Shown here piece by piece: positions 9,690 through 20,979 of a stretch of 64,000 nucleotides of DNA. The stretch lies in assembly GCA_037783545.1 (NCBI GenBank), contig JBBELK010000984.1:62001-126000 (forward strand). The letters run 5' to 3'. The notes under the pieces are model-generated. The model worked only from the letters and a program-made list of their open reading frames with translations, was not told where the DNA came from and did no database searches. The translations under genes and the position numbers were made by a program. Each line of letters starts with the position of its first letter. Within the stretch, counting starts at the first letter, position 1. This stretch comes from Henricia sp. BOLD:AAB3569. Its lineage: Eukaryota > Echinodermata > Asteroidea > Spinulosida > Echinasteridae.

Positions 9690-10514
9690 GTTCGGCAACT
9701 CACCCTATTATTCCGCCAAGGCAAATTTACCCAGAACAATATCCACCATTTCTCGGTTAATATGTGCTCAAGTTTCGTGTCTACAAATTTAACATGAACA
9801 ACACTTTGGATTTACTCACTATCCAACTAGTTGACTAAAAAAAATAAAGACTAAAAAAATGAGGAAATCCGTTCACCCAACGATTCATTTGCCCCATATT
9901 GTTTTATGGTGCGTGATCTTATTTCATTGACAAGATCATTTTGATTCATTTCATGAATATAAGAACAAACGCGTTGATGCTCAATTAAGTCTACAATACA
10001 TTGGTTAATTAATCAATCAAAGTTGTACATGTATCATGATATGTATAGGCCTGTATACTTTATTTAAATTGAATGCAGAATATGCGAATTTAATTCTTAA
10101 CAAATGAAAAGGAATATTCAATTCAGCCCGTGTCGCAATAAAAACGTATTTTTCTGCGAATTGGATTGCACATTGGCAACGTATACTGAAACCGAAAGCA
10201 TAATAACGTATTTGTAATCCTTTAAATTAAACGTTATGCACAATCGTTTATTTGAATGACGCAAAATGAAATCAAATGCTAATTATTGCGAAAATAAAAC
10301 CGGGATATGCGTCATACTCCAAATCGGCGCAAAATGTATTTGATGTTTTACATTTGATGAAATGCGCATTTCTCAAAATTGTCCGGGAAAACCTATATTA
10401 TGTAACCGACATGTAACAAACGTTGTTCTCTTATACTCAGTTATTTGACTATGCACATTTTTAAAAAATACATTGCAAAGAAGTTACATTGTACGTCTAA
10501 AACGACACATCCAA
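9690..10514. repeat. flank segment F, copy 2 of 6
   Basis: This matches 765-1560 and is almost identical to 34317-35145, including the same join to a 5'-truncated LINE. That places the LINE R1 and R2 neighbourhoods in one segmental duplication. No gene is seen. Confidence 0.65.
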
Positions 10515-10619
10515 ATTTAGTACGGCGGCACCGAGAGCCTTGTAAAAGTCGGTGGCTCCCTGACCTCTCCCTTCTCATTTGAGAAGGGAATAAGGCACAT
10601 CCCCGACTCAAATTCACCC

Positions 10620-10980
10620 GTGTCTGTTTCGGCATACGCAGACGATGTTACTTTGTTTATCACCTCCGACGCAGGCTTTAAAGTTGCTGAAGTCTATGAC
10701 CTCTTCAGCAACGCCTCTGCTGCATGCATAAATACCCGAAAGTCCCAGGGATTGTGGGCCGGATCCTGGACCAGACGAAATGAAAATCCCATGGGTTTCT
10801 GTTGGAATTGTGAAGGTCTTGCCTTTCTTGGAGTTCACCTCGGAAATACAAATAACTATGTCAAACAAAACTGGATCAAATTTAAAGAAAAACTGAAGAA
10901 AACACTCGCTTCTTGGTCTTACCGTCTCTATTCTCTCTCCTTTAAACCAGCTCGCCGCTTCCAAAATATTTCATTGTATT
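10620..10980 (+). pseudogene. LINE R1 RT fragment (YADD region)
   Basis: The frame carries SAYADDVTLFIT, the catalytic palm motif C of reverse transcriptases, followed by GLWAGSW and a thumb-like helix-rich stretch. It stops at 10980. Relative to R2 a gap of about 42 bp near here removes the link to the next frame. The upstream palm motifs A and B are absent, so no active RT can be made. Confidence 0.8.
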
Positions 10981-11064
10981 GAAAGTCTCGTAAATTTCGT
11001 CTGGTCCCAAAAGCGTCACTACCTTAAGAAGGAAATCCTTTACCGAAAATCTGACAATGGAGGG

Positions 11065-12294
11065 ATGGGTCTAGCATGCCTCCAAGCACGCATTATGACT
11101 TTCCGCTTCACTACCATACAGCGCTTTCTCAATCTCTGCCCTCATCCCAGTTTCCTTCTATTTAGCCATCTCTTAAAACAGTACAGGAAACTGGGGTACG
11201 ATTTTGAACTTTACCACTTAAACACCGATCTCAAATTTCACACTAGTCTCCCCTGCTTCTATAGTGACATACTGCGTGCTTGGACAGCATCCGGAGCTCA
11301 GTTAGAGACACGACCAGACGATATCAACCACGTCATTAACTTACCAATTGCTAGTCTCCTTAACAATGCAGCTGATGATGACGTAACGCCTCCACTGCGA
11401 CTCAAAGCGTGCGGCGTTCTTCTCATCCGTAACCTGATCAATTTGAACACCGCCCTCTGGATGGACGCCCAGACCATTCACTCCTCTTCCAAAAACCTAC
11501 GACCACCTTCTCTTCGCGGCCTTCAGCAAGATCTCCACCGTATTCGTCTGCTACTACTTCACCACTTTCTAGCTATCTTCTGTGACACCGGATGCCGTCT
11601 CCCTGCTTCTCAATTATGTGCTCTCCCCAAGTTTCCGGACAGTCCCGTCAATTTCGTCATTTCTTCGTTTCAAAATGGACTATCCGCACCATCCAAAGCT
11701 ATCTACAGTATCTTCAACTCTTCGTCGAATTCTATATTAATCTCCTACTGGCACAAAAATCGTCACCTCGACCCCGAAACTACCATTCAATGGAATCAAC
11801 TTTACAAACTGCCTTCCACGAAAAAAGAGGATGACGTCCAGTATAAGCTGCTTCACAACTTCCTCCCATCTCTCTGTACTTCATCATCTCAACCCGGAGA
11901 GCCGGGCACAATCCAGCATCTTTTCATCACCTGTCAAGCCATCCAACCGACCCTCACTCTGCTCCACCAGCTGCTCGAACGCCTTCTACCTTCTACACCA
12001 ATGAACTTCGACCTCTACTGGGCGCTCATTCCGCACGCAAAGAGTCGCAGTAAGGAGGCAGTTCGACTGTCCAATTATCTCATCATCAGCTGCAAAAACA
12101 CCATTTATTTTTTGTATCGCACTTGTCATTTCGTAGACCCTCTCACCATCTGGAAATACCGCATCAAATCAAAAATTCTTCTTGAGTTCTCCTTCTATAA
12201 ATCTAGCACCAACATCACTTTTTTTCTTCAGGAATGGTCAATCAACAATTCAATCTTTGAATATAAAAATGGAAAAATGACGTGGTTGATATAA
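11065..12294 (+). pseudogene. LINE R1 ORF2 C-terminal region
   Basis: An open frame of about 409 codons is collinear with the end of R3 ORF2: MGLACLQAR at the start, KACGVLLIRNL, LSAPSKAIY, then GTIQHLFITC and a final MTWLI. R3 has a zinc-knuckle-like CGWCGERGTIEHLF segment here; in R1 the first cysteine pair is missing because of a small deletion. The frame is otherwise long and open, so the decay is modest. It belongs to a dead element. Confidence 0.8.
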
Positions 12295-13050
12295 TCGCCA
12301 CTCATATCGGAATTTTTCTCTCCCCAGAGTAGCTGCTCGAGTTTCTCGAGACATGGCTTTTTGCCTCTGCTCTGGGGAGAGGATTCCCTACCGCGGGGCC
12401 TCTTCCCGGGCTCGTTTCCGGGGTTTTGGGTACCCCCTTGTTTGAGCTTTGCTCTCTCCGGAACAGCTGCTCGAGCGATCGAGACATGTCGTAGCCTCTG
12501 TTCTGGGGAGGGAGTGCTTCGGACTTGGGCGCCTCCCCGGTTTTGTGCCCGGGAACGGGCCTCCTTCTTTTCTCTCCACCCCTTCCTTGGTAGACGGATG
12601 AGGGTAGCTGTGCTACGTAACACAGCGTGGTGTGTTTTTTCACCGCCCTCACTCGTCCGCCATTCCCTGCCTGGGCCGTCACGTGCGGGTGCTCTGCGCC
12701 TGCACACTGAGGTTGGCGGCCCGGCTTTTTCTCCGCCCACGTTTTGGGCACCCCCTCCCTTCCACCCCACCCCCTTCTGAATTTGGTTCATATGGTTATG
12801 TTCTTATGTATACTATCCTGATTAATTTCTTAAATCCAAAATAATTGGTATTTTTGTTACTAATTAATTTGTTTACAAGTATTTTTTTGTTACAATTTAA
12901 TTTGTTTACAAGTATCAGTGTTATTAATTTGCATCATTGGTTAAACATTGTTTTCTTTTTATTTTGTAAATATTGCATTATAGAAAATGAAATAAAGATG
13001 CTCTTTGAAAAGTAAAAAAAAGTATAAATTCCTTCTTTCTTTCTTTCTTC

Positions 13051-14760
13051 GGGCAAACGGTCACGTGACATCACATATCTGCTAATAACTGCCAAACGCC
13101 GTGGCCGATTTCAACCAGATTTGGACAGAGTCTTCCTTGACCGGAGTCCTATCTTGGGTGACCACCACGTGAGGTCAATGGTCAACTACTGGTCACTACT
13201 GGTCATTTCCTTCAAAATTATAAAATGCTTCTTCTTCCACAGTCTTGACCCAACTAATGTCAAATGTGGTCAGTAACATCTTTGGACCAAGCTACATATG
13301 GGTTGTTCACAGAATTTGGCCATCGGCTACCTAATGGTCAGTACGGGTCATTTTCTTTGGAATGACCCAAATGATATGTGCCAATATTTGCCAAAATCCT
13401 TTGTCGTTTTCAGCCAAATTTGGACAGTATCTTCGTTAATCCGAGTCCCATCTGATACAAAATGCTTCTTAAGAGTTCTATAGGTCATTGGTCAGTCCAG
13501 TGGCCGAAATTTTCAACTTGGTCGTATGGCAACATGAAGGTCATTTTCGGGGTCAGCGAGGAAGCGCAATTTTTTGAGGTGGTGGTCAGTCGTCAGCAGT
13601 GGCCGAAATTTTAAACTTCGTCCAAAATGGACTTTGTGTGGTATTTGTGGAATCTACGTTCAATGGCGAGCTTAAAAATACCAAACATCGACAAAACTGA
13701 CCACTGGTCAGTTTTGGCCGAAATTGTAAACTTTGTCATGTAGACTAAACAAGTTACATGCAAAGAACTTACACAAATCAGAATAACAAAAAATGAATTT
13801 TTTTTGTCCAGTCACTATTGGAACTCGCCGTTTGTTTATTTCATCAATAACAAAATAAAATTCAAAAGTGTGATACCCTCACCTGGTTTTAGAAATCACT
13901 ATCGGGTGGTTCACAATACATGTACATGTATCGCGCGCAAATTTACGTATGAATACAGCGCATTCATGATCCTCAGCGATCGCTACACACAGTATAGTAA
14001 TACAAGTCACGCACGTGTTTGTACATGTATCCGTACCATGCACAACATACAGCGGTGGCCTAGGGGGTATATCCAATTGCCCAATTGCGATACCCCCTAG
14101 TCTTTTTCCTGGTCGTTTTTATGCTACGCGCTCATGCGCTTTATTGCTCGGATGGTGAATTGCATGTAGCCGGAACGTATAGAAGAAGGAACTTAAGGAA
14201 GTGTTTAGAAAACGGCCACACTCGCGTCTAGCCACGCATACCGTACAGCGGCATATCGGTACATTCTTGGCAATGCTGTACGTACGTACTTACGGTAATT
14301 ATGCTGGTCGATCGATCACGCGTTGCGTGCACAACAAATCCGGTGCGCGCGTTGTGACAAGTTGGTCTATGGTTGGTTCAACGTGGGAAAATATACCACG
14401 GGTACGTAATTAGGCCTACAAATGCTTACATGCACAGATAAAAAAAAAAGTAGGCCCACATGCACCAGTGCATACGTGCACCCGTACGTCTAAATCGACC
14501 GCTGGAGCTCTATGGGGGTATTTCCGAGGTCACTGGAGCAGTGCCAGTTCAAAACAATTATATATGGATCAGCATCTTGATTTCCAGTCAAATGTTTCCC
14601 CAACCTTCTGCATTGTTCAAAGGTCAGAAAAACCTTTCATAAAAGCTATTTCAGGCTGATATCCGTGCTTCGTGAAGCACATAAGCTCTAGTTATATATC
14701 CTCGATTTCTTTTGTTTTGCCGTTAATTTCAGTCTAGTAACTAGAATTGTATTGTTGCAG
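13051..14760. repeat. duplicated block upstream of GPCR copy 2 (block copy 1 of 3)
   Basis: This begins GGGCAAACGGTCACGTGAC directly after the LINE tail. It contains many TGGTCA/AGGTCA phrases (13150-13720) and two diverged versions of a unit of about 300 bp (phrases CAGATTTGGACAGAGTCTTC and CAAATTTGGACAGTATCTTC). ACATGTACATGTATCG and a CpG-bearing region (13900-14370) follow. It recurs at 37653-39099 and 45052-46809. The end is a pyrimidine-rich stretch and TTGTTGCAG (AG at 14759-14760), a plausible splice acceptor before copy 2. No gene is seen. Confidence 0.6.
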
Positions 14761-14970
14761 GCAACACAATGGCACACACTTTAACCGCAAAATACGAGCA
14801 TTTTTGGGCATACATCATATTTTACAATGGACAAAAGTCAACGTCACAACGACGCGAGGGAGTCATTGTTCAATTGGTGAATATTGTACAGTTTACTATC
14901 ACAAGCTTCAGCCAGCCTCAGAATATACAAACCAACATTAGTTATATGTACTGGTTACAGATATGTAAAC

Positions 14971-16035
14971 ATGGATGTCGCCACCATTTCCACTGAAGTC
15001 TACAGCATGGCTAGTTTTAACTCCAACACAGTGGAATCCGTTTACGCAGCGTACTCAGAACGCCAAGTCTTGTCTGCCGTCGGTTTTGTCGCCGCAGTCG
15101 TCGGGTTTTTCGGAAATCTTGCAGTCATAACCGCCATTTTATTAGTGAAAAAACTCCAAACTACAACCAATGTGTTCGTGTTCAATCTTGCTGTTGCAGA
15201 TATCCTGACGTGTAGCGTTTCTCCCCTACAAGCCCTGACTATCCTATATGACGACCTCGTTATCCCGTCTTGGTTGTGTAAGCTTTGTGGGTTTTGCCTG
15301 TTGGTATGCATCGGCTGTAGTATCAACAACCTTGCGTGTATCGCAGTCAACCGATTAGTTCGCATCACCACTTTGACGTTATACCACAAACTTTACACCC
15401 CTTTCAAAGTCTCCCTTATGGTCACCATATCATGGTGCGTGCCCTTAGCCGTAGCAAGTATCCCTCTCTTAACCGACTACGCTGAATATGGCTTTAACGC
15501 CAATTACAAAACGTGCACGTGGAACTCCAACTTATCATACAAGCTCAACTACGCGAAGCTCGTTGGAATGGTCTTGTTTCCCCTCCAGTTCACCGTCTTA
15601 TTTGCAAGCTACTTAAGGATCTACGTGTTTGTGAGGAGGAAGACTAAAGCTATGCTGCGCTTTAGAGATACAGGTGCATCGGGCTCGCGGACATTCCAAA
15701 GACAACTTTGGCAGCGTCAGGTAGCCGTGACTAAGAACCTATTCATCGTGGTATGTGTTTTCGTGCTTAGTATGATACCATTCTTTTGGACGCTCGGACT
15801 ATCCACCGATGTGGCCAAGAGTTCCACCTCATACGCAGCGGTAATCCTCATGGCTAACAGTTCACTCAATCCCATCATATACGGAACAAGACACCCGGAT
15901 TTCAAGATGGCGTTTGGTCGCATCTTGTGCTACAAACGGAGAATACGTCAACCTCGAACAGTAACGACAAAATCGGGACAAGATCGTGCAACTATTGAAA
16001 CTATCGCTGCACGTGTATCGCAGGACACCGTGTAA
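14971..16035 (+). CDS. class A (rhodopsin-like) GPCR, copy 2
   Basis: A single-exon frame of 354 residues. The ATG at 14971 (AAACATGG) has a strong context and is the position shared by all copies. Seven hydrophobic helices are evident: TM1 with GFFGNLAV (Asn about residue 48), TM2 with NLAVADIL (Asp about 76), WLCKLCGF before TM3, AVNRLVRITT at the inner end of TM3, SWCVPLAVASIP in TM4, FPLQFTVLF in TM5, SMIPFF in TM6 and NSSLNPIIYG in TM7. The DRY arginine is kept, but its neighbours are Asn and Leu. The TM6 toggle tryptophan is replaced by Met. ECL2 has a possible N-glycosylation site (NLS). Family-level resemblance is to Asn-Arg-type receptors (moody/Tre1/GPR84/melatonin-like). The ligand is unknown. 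AATAAA follows at 16196. Confidence 0.9.
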   Translation: MDVATISTEVYSMASFNSNTVESVYAAYSERQVLSAVGFVAAVVGFFGNLAVITAILLVKKLQTTTNVFVFNLAVADILTCSVSPLQALTILYDDLVIPSWLCKLCGFCLLVCIGCSINNLACIAVNRLVRITTLTLYHKLYTPFKVSLMVTISWCVPLAVASIPLLTDYAEYGFNANYKTCTWNSNLSYKLNYAKLVGMVLFPLQFTVLFASYLRIYVFVRRKTKAMLRFRDTGASGSRTFQRQLWQRQVAVTKNLFIVVCVFVLSMIPFFWTLGLSTDVAKSSTSYAAVILMANSSLNPIIYGTRHPDFKMAFGRILCYKRRIRQPRTVTTKSGQDRATIETIAARVSQDTV

Positions 16036-17557
16036 AATATACAGTTAAAGGCACAATACATGATTGGAAAACTGTTAAAAACGGGAACAGCATCACGTAA
16101 CTTAGGAATTTCATAAACTGCCTTGTAGAAATATCAGCTACAGCATATTAACACTTCAGAAAACCTGGAAAATCCATGAATGTTTTTTGTGTATGAATAA
16201 ATGGTAAAAACGTTGTCTGCAGAAAACCTTTTTTAAACAACCACCTTTAGTTGGCAATTTATATTGGTATGGTATTTTGTTTCGTTGGATGCACTATAAA
16301 TCATGTTGTTTGTAAATCAATTACTTTGACGGTGCATACAGGGCCCAATTTCATGGAATCGGTTACCGTAAGCGAATATTTATTGTTTACTGTAGCAAAA
16401 CAATCTGTGCTTACGGTAAACGTATTTCATGGCACATTTTTTTCTTTGCTATATAAAGCAGAGAAATGCACATCACTGCGCATGCGTATGCAGCAAAAAG
16501 GATCAAAAACAAGTTGGAAATGACCGTGTCGTCTGCTACACATAATTCGCCTGCTACGTTTGAAAAGTGACTGTATGGACAAAATGACTCAAATCAACGT
16601 CGCTGGAAAATGTGGATTTTATACCGGCGAACATTTCCCGTGTACATTTTTTGTTTTGTTGCGTTGTTTTGTTTTGTTTAACCTCTTTGTAAAAAATATC
16701 GATGTGAGGGAAAATGAAGTGTTTTTGTTCCACTGGATGATGGATTTAGAGCACTGTAATGCAAGCTTAGTTTTATAGTTTATATAAAAAAAAAATGAAA
16801 ATGTTGTTTCAAATATGCATTAGTATATTCTTCAAAATGACATCTTGAATAAGTTCTTGAATATTAAAGACAATGAAATATGGATAATTTCATTTTTTGC
16901 TTCAACGTGTGCACCTTTACTACTGGTCGCACATCTGTGCCGTCGGATGTTTTGAAGACCCATATTTTACTCTTGGGTGTTCATAATTTGCATAACAGTT
17001 TATTTTGGTGAATAATGTATTACTTTCCTCACGCGCGCGTATTCAAATTCTTTTGCAGGGTACGATCGCCTCATGCACACTTTTAATGTTGTTATTATAT
17101 AAACCGAGCAGTGACATGCATGTAATTTTGGCAAGTAGGCTACTTTGTGTACATTTAATAATAATAATAATAATAATGAATATTTAAATACGCCGGTATC
17201 CATCAGAAAGATGCTACAGTTCGGCAGAGGCTGTTAATTGGGTGTTGGTTGCTCCAGTTTGCGAACGAATTTGAAAGCCTTTTAACGCCATCACACTATA
17301 TTAACCTCAAACTGTTTGTCAAAATCAGATAGTATATGACATAATGCACATCTTAAATGACCGCCATGTGTTTTTTCTCTTTAACGGAAAAATTCGGGTT
17401 TAAGCAAAGAAATTCCGCGCTAACCATATAAGCACAGAATGTTACGGATTCCATGAAATAGGTCTTCACAGTTACCATCCCAGCTAACCCTGAACGTCCC
17501 CCGAACGTTCCGCGAACGTTCTTCGTTCTTTTGTATTTGCATATACACCTCACGTAA
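16036..17557. other. 3' flank of GPCR copy 2 with unique AT-rich DNA
   Basis: To about 16340 it matches the 3' flank of the other receptors. At 16341 the sequence switches to GGGCCCAATTTCATGGAATC and a hairpin whose arms contain GGTTACCGTAAGC and GCTTACGGTAAACG (16350-16434). I recall GGGCCCAATTTCAT as the start of a widespread invertebrate MITE. A related GATTCCATGAAATA on the opposite strand near 17448-17461 may be its other end. An ATA microsatellite lies at 17157-17180 and three AACGTTC-type repeats at 17490-17522. Short open frames here have no recognisable features. Confidence 0.4.
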
Positions 17558-17723
17558 TAGACTACTAAAGTGAAAACGTCACCCTTTGTGTGTTGTCATG
17601 GTTTTTGGGTCTACACTAAAACCAGTGAACTGTTTCCCTGCGGTATACCAATGGACGTTTAGATTACCAGCGAATGTTTAGACCCAATTACCATGGCAAC
17701 CGACGTCACACTTTAGTAGTCTA
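17558..17723. mobile_element. TA-flanked MITE with TAGACTACTAAAGTG ends
   Basis: The left end TAGACTACTAAAGTG is inverted as CACTTTAGTAGTCTA on the right, with inner arms around GGTCTACACTAAAAC and GTTTAGACCCAAT. The flanks CCTCACGTAA and TACACCCAGC are joined by one TA in macrosatellite copies (for example 24381-24382), giving a clean empty site. It is a diverged relative of the TAGACTGCCGAAGTG family. Confidence 0.75.
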
Positions 17724-18002
17724 TACACCCAGCACGATATGTGGCAAAGGGGCTTCCTCCTAACGCCACATACAGTACATCACGGTTGCAGATCAGTGCA
17801 ACCGGTCGCCGGCTGCAAAACAATGATGCACTCTTTACAAATCCCCAAAATTACTCTTCAAAACGTTATCACTCCTATCCCGGACATGTCTTGAAAATCA
17901 AAATTGGGGCTTGAGATACCATCCAAAAAGTGCCTTTTAACACAGAAAGTTTTAGCACGTGAAATCTGCTATTTTTTTAAAATTCAAAGCCAACGTATCC
18001 AA

Positions 18003-18900
18003 CGTTCGGCAACTCACCCTATTATTCCGCCAAGGCATGGTCAAATTTCCCCAGAAAAATATCCACCATTTCTCGTTTAATATGTGCTCAAGTTTCGTGT
18101 CTACAAATTTAACATGAATTTACTCACTATCCAACAAGTTGACCAGAAAAAAATAAAGACTAATAAAATAAGGAAGTCCGTTCAACTGCCCAATATTGTT
18201 TTACAGTGCGTGATCTTATTTCCTTGACAAGGTCATTTTGATTCGTTTTATGAATATAAGAACAAACGCATTGATGCTCAATTAAGTCTACAATACATTG
18301 GTTAAGTAATCAATCAAAGTTGCACATGTATCATGATATGTACATAGGCCCGTATACTTTGTTTAAATTGAATGCAGATTACGCGAATTTAATCCTTAAC
18401 AAATAAAAAGGAATATTCAATTCAGCCCTTGTCGCAATAAAAACTTATTTTTCTGCGAATTGGATTGCACATTCGTAATAATTGGCAACGTATACTGAAA
18501 CCGAAAGCATAATAATGTATTTGTAATCCTTTAAACGAAACGTTATGCACAATGAAATCAAATGCTAGTTATTGCGAAAATGAAACCAGGATATGCGTCA
18601 TTCTCCAAATCGGTGCAAAATTGAATTTATGTTTTACAAATTTAAATGCGCAATTGTCCGGGAAAACCTATATTATGTCACCGACATGTAACAAAATTGT
18701 TCTCTTAATCAGTTATTTTACTATGCACGTTTAACAAATTTACATTGCAAAGAAGTTACATTGTACGTCTCAAAACTTACAAAAATGCTTTAGAAAAATT
18801 AATATATCTATAATGTAGGCCTATATACTATACTCTTTGGATTTAAATATTATGTAACCAAAAAGTACAAAACCTTGTACAAAATTGTATTTTACTGTGC
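18003..18900. repeat. flank segment F, copy 3 of 6
   Basis: This aligns with 765-1560 and carries the same short frame near 18552 with small differences. It ends in one monomer. No gene is seen. Confidence 0.65.
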
Positions 18901-18906
18901 ACATTT

Positions 18907-19212
18907 TTTTTAAATTTATTTATTTATTCACCACATCCAACAGCGGAAGGACCGCCAATCACAGGAATGTGAGCAATTAACATAGATATTCAAATATCAA
19001 CTATCAACTTCTAAGTCGAATTAGAAACGGCCAGAGACACCGGGGAATCCCTCCCCTTGCTCTTCACGAAAGAATGCTCTGGGATCTTTAAAGTCCGTTA
19101 CTGTTACCTAACACACTGGACCAACGGCTTTACATCCCTTCCAAAGGATGGACCAAGTGTGGTTAAGTGCCTTGCTCAAGGGCACAGGTGCCACAACCAG
19201 TCACGGCCCTTG
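18907..19212 (-). repeat. SINE-like element, copy 2
   Basis: This is a fuller copy than 1661-1930, including the TTTATTTATTTATTCACCAC lead. On the minus strand it carries GAGCAAGGCACTTAACC and CCTTTGGAAGGGATGTAAAG phrases. Confidence 0.5.
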
Positions 19213-19306
19213 ATACCAGGGCCCCTGTCTAACGCGGCCAGTGGTCAGGGCACTAAGATTTCTGTATGTACGCGTTTCAAAAGTCTCCCATTGTATGCAA
19301 CTGATA

Positions 19307-19474
19307 TAGACTGCCGAAGTGAATACGTCATCTTTCGTTGGTTGTCTATGGGCTCTGGCTCTACACTAAAAATCACTAAACCGTGTCCCTGTTCTTTTGC
19401 AATAGTACTTTTTGCGACGGCCATGATGTTTAGAGCCAATTGCCATGGTAAACACGTCACACTTCGGCTGTCTA
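19307..19474. mobile_element. Tc1/mariner-type MITE (TAGACTGCCGAAGTG), copy
   Basis: The ends and inner arms are the same as at 2019-2186, inside the same composite order, so it was inherited by module duplication. Confidence 0.65.
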
Positions 19475-19728
19475 TTAATCCTGTCCACATTAAAGGTAGC
19501 ACACATCATTTACAGTGACCTTTATTGTTTTCACGAGTCGACAAGAAAATAACAAGGGTACCAAACACCACACGATTTTATTTCAGTCCAAAATGGTATT
19601 TTGTGTAAGAAATTAACAACTGAAGGTGCTTTTGTAAAAAAAAGTCTTTTGCGAAAGACTTTTTACCATTCAACTCAACACAAAAGCCATGCATGGATTT
19701 TTCAAGTTTTCAGAAGTATTACTGCACC

Positions 19729-19959
19729 TACAGTTGAAGTCAGAAGTATAAATGCAACTGTATGCAACCAAGTGTTAAAACTGGTGTGCTTACACCATTT
19801 TTGTAACAGTATTTACTAAAGTCTTGATTTTGTGGAATTCCTCACGTGCATGCAGTACTTTAAAACATAGTTTGTACAGTGGTTCGGGTAGTCCTGTTTA
19901 CCATTTTGGGTGATGATAATAGTGGTGTACATGTATTTATACTTCTGACTTCAACTGTA
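19729..19959. mobile_element. Sleeping-Beauty-like Tc1 MITE, copy 2
   Basis: The inverted ends TACAGTTGAAGTCAGAAGTA are flanked as at 2441-2677. The internal sequence differs by a few indels. Confidence 0.85.
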
Positions 19960-20664
19960 TGTGGCTGAAATTTCCACAGGGCAGTTTTATCAACACGGGC
20001 TTCTAATCACGAGTGGAAATAACGCCCCTTTTAACCTTTAAGGAAAACTCTTCATTTAACGAAGATTACGTGATCCATCAAGATCGGTACTGTTCACACT
20101 ATAAGCAACTGCTACCAAAGATCAACATCCGCTGTACAATGCCCAGATGTTTAATCGCTTCGTCGAACAAAGGGGTTGGACACATTGCAAATTTGCTTCG
20201 TCAAATGAAGCGATCTCTTCATCGAAAAGAACCTACCGGTATTTTGTTTTATCAAACGGAATGATTCTAACCTTCGTCGAAGAAAGAGCAATTTTATTTT
20301 GATATTAATTTTGTTTTACCAATTTTATTTCTTTCAAAAAAATTAAATTACAGTTGCAATTATAATACAGAGTCAGTGAAAACTGCAGTCTGTTGCATTT
20401 AATTCGCATTTAATGAACACATGAAATTTGACCAACTTTCCTAATATTCATAAAACGCTCACCAGGCTTCATGTAATTTGTTTCCTCAATTGCGCCTTTT
20501 AACTCTTTACAGTTTTAAATTACATGTAATAAAAAAGCCTCCATTGGCAAACTAATTTCAACAACATGATCACAAAATACCTGCATAGGCCTATTTATAT
20601 CTGTCCTATAGGTTTCTTTTGTATTGCTGTTAATTTCAGTCTAGTAACTTGAATTGTATTGCAG
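19960..20664 (+). other. conserved upstream flank of GPCR copy 3
   Basis: This is collinear with 2678-3357 and ends in the same putative acceptor (AG at 20663-20664). Confidence 0.45.
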
Positions 20665-20979
20665 GCAGCACAATGACACACCTTTAATCCGGGAAATACT
20701 TTATATTTAATGCAATTCACTATATGCACGGTAGCGTTGAAAACTACCATCTTTGGGCATACACAAGTATTTTACAATTGGACAAAAGTCGACGTCACAA
20801 CGACGGAAGCGAGTCTTTGTTCAATTATTTGTTTTGCCTTATTAGGCGGTCCCAATTGTTTCTTTCCTTTATATGTTCCGTGCAAGTGGTGAATATTGTA
20901 CAGTTGACTACAAGCTTCAGACAGCCTAAGTATATACAAAGCAACATTAGTTACATGTACTGGTTACAGAGACGTAAAC

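Larger units (their letters stand above)
10515..13050 (+). mobile_element. TX1-like LINE copy R1, 5'-truncated
   Basis: A degenerate non-LTR retrotransposon. It begins within the reverse-transcriptase region, at sequence aligning with about 41975 of R3. It lacks about 120 bp between the GIRQ block and the YADD motif (SAYADDVTLFIT at about 10626), then runs through the RT thumb into the C-terminal region. A 3' untranslated region with hairpins around CTCGAG-type palindromes (12320-12500) follows, then AATAAA at 12991 and a TTTC microsatellite tail ending at 13050. R2 shares both the truncation point and the RT deletion. Confidence 0.85.

Noticed and set aside
12302..12791. Several long overlapping frames on both strands, also at 36942-37372
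   Set aside because: They lie in the GC-rich 3' untranslated region of the LINE. Frames are open on both strands because stop codons are rare in GC-rich sequence.
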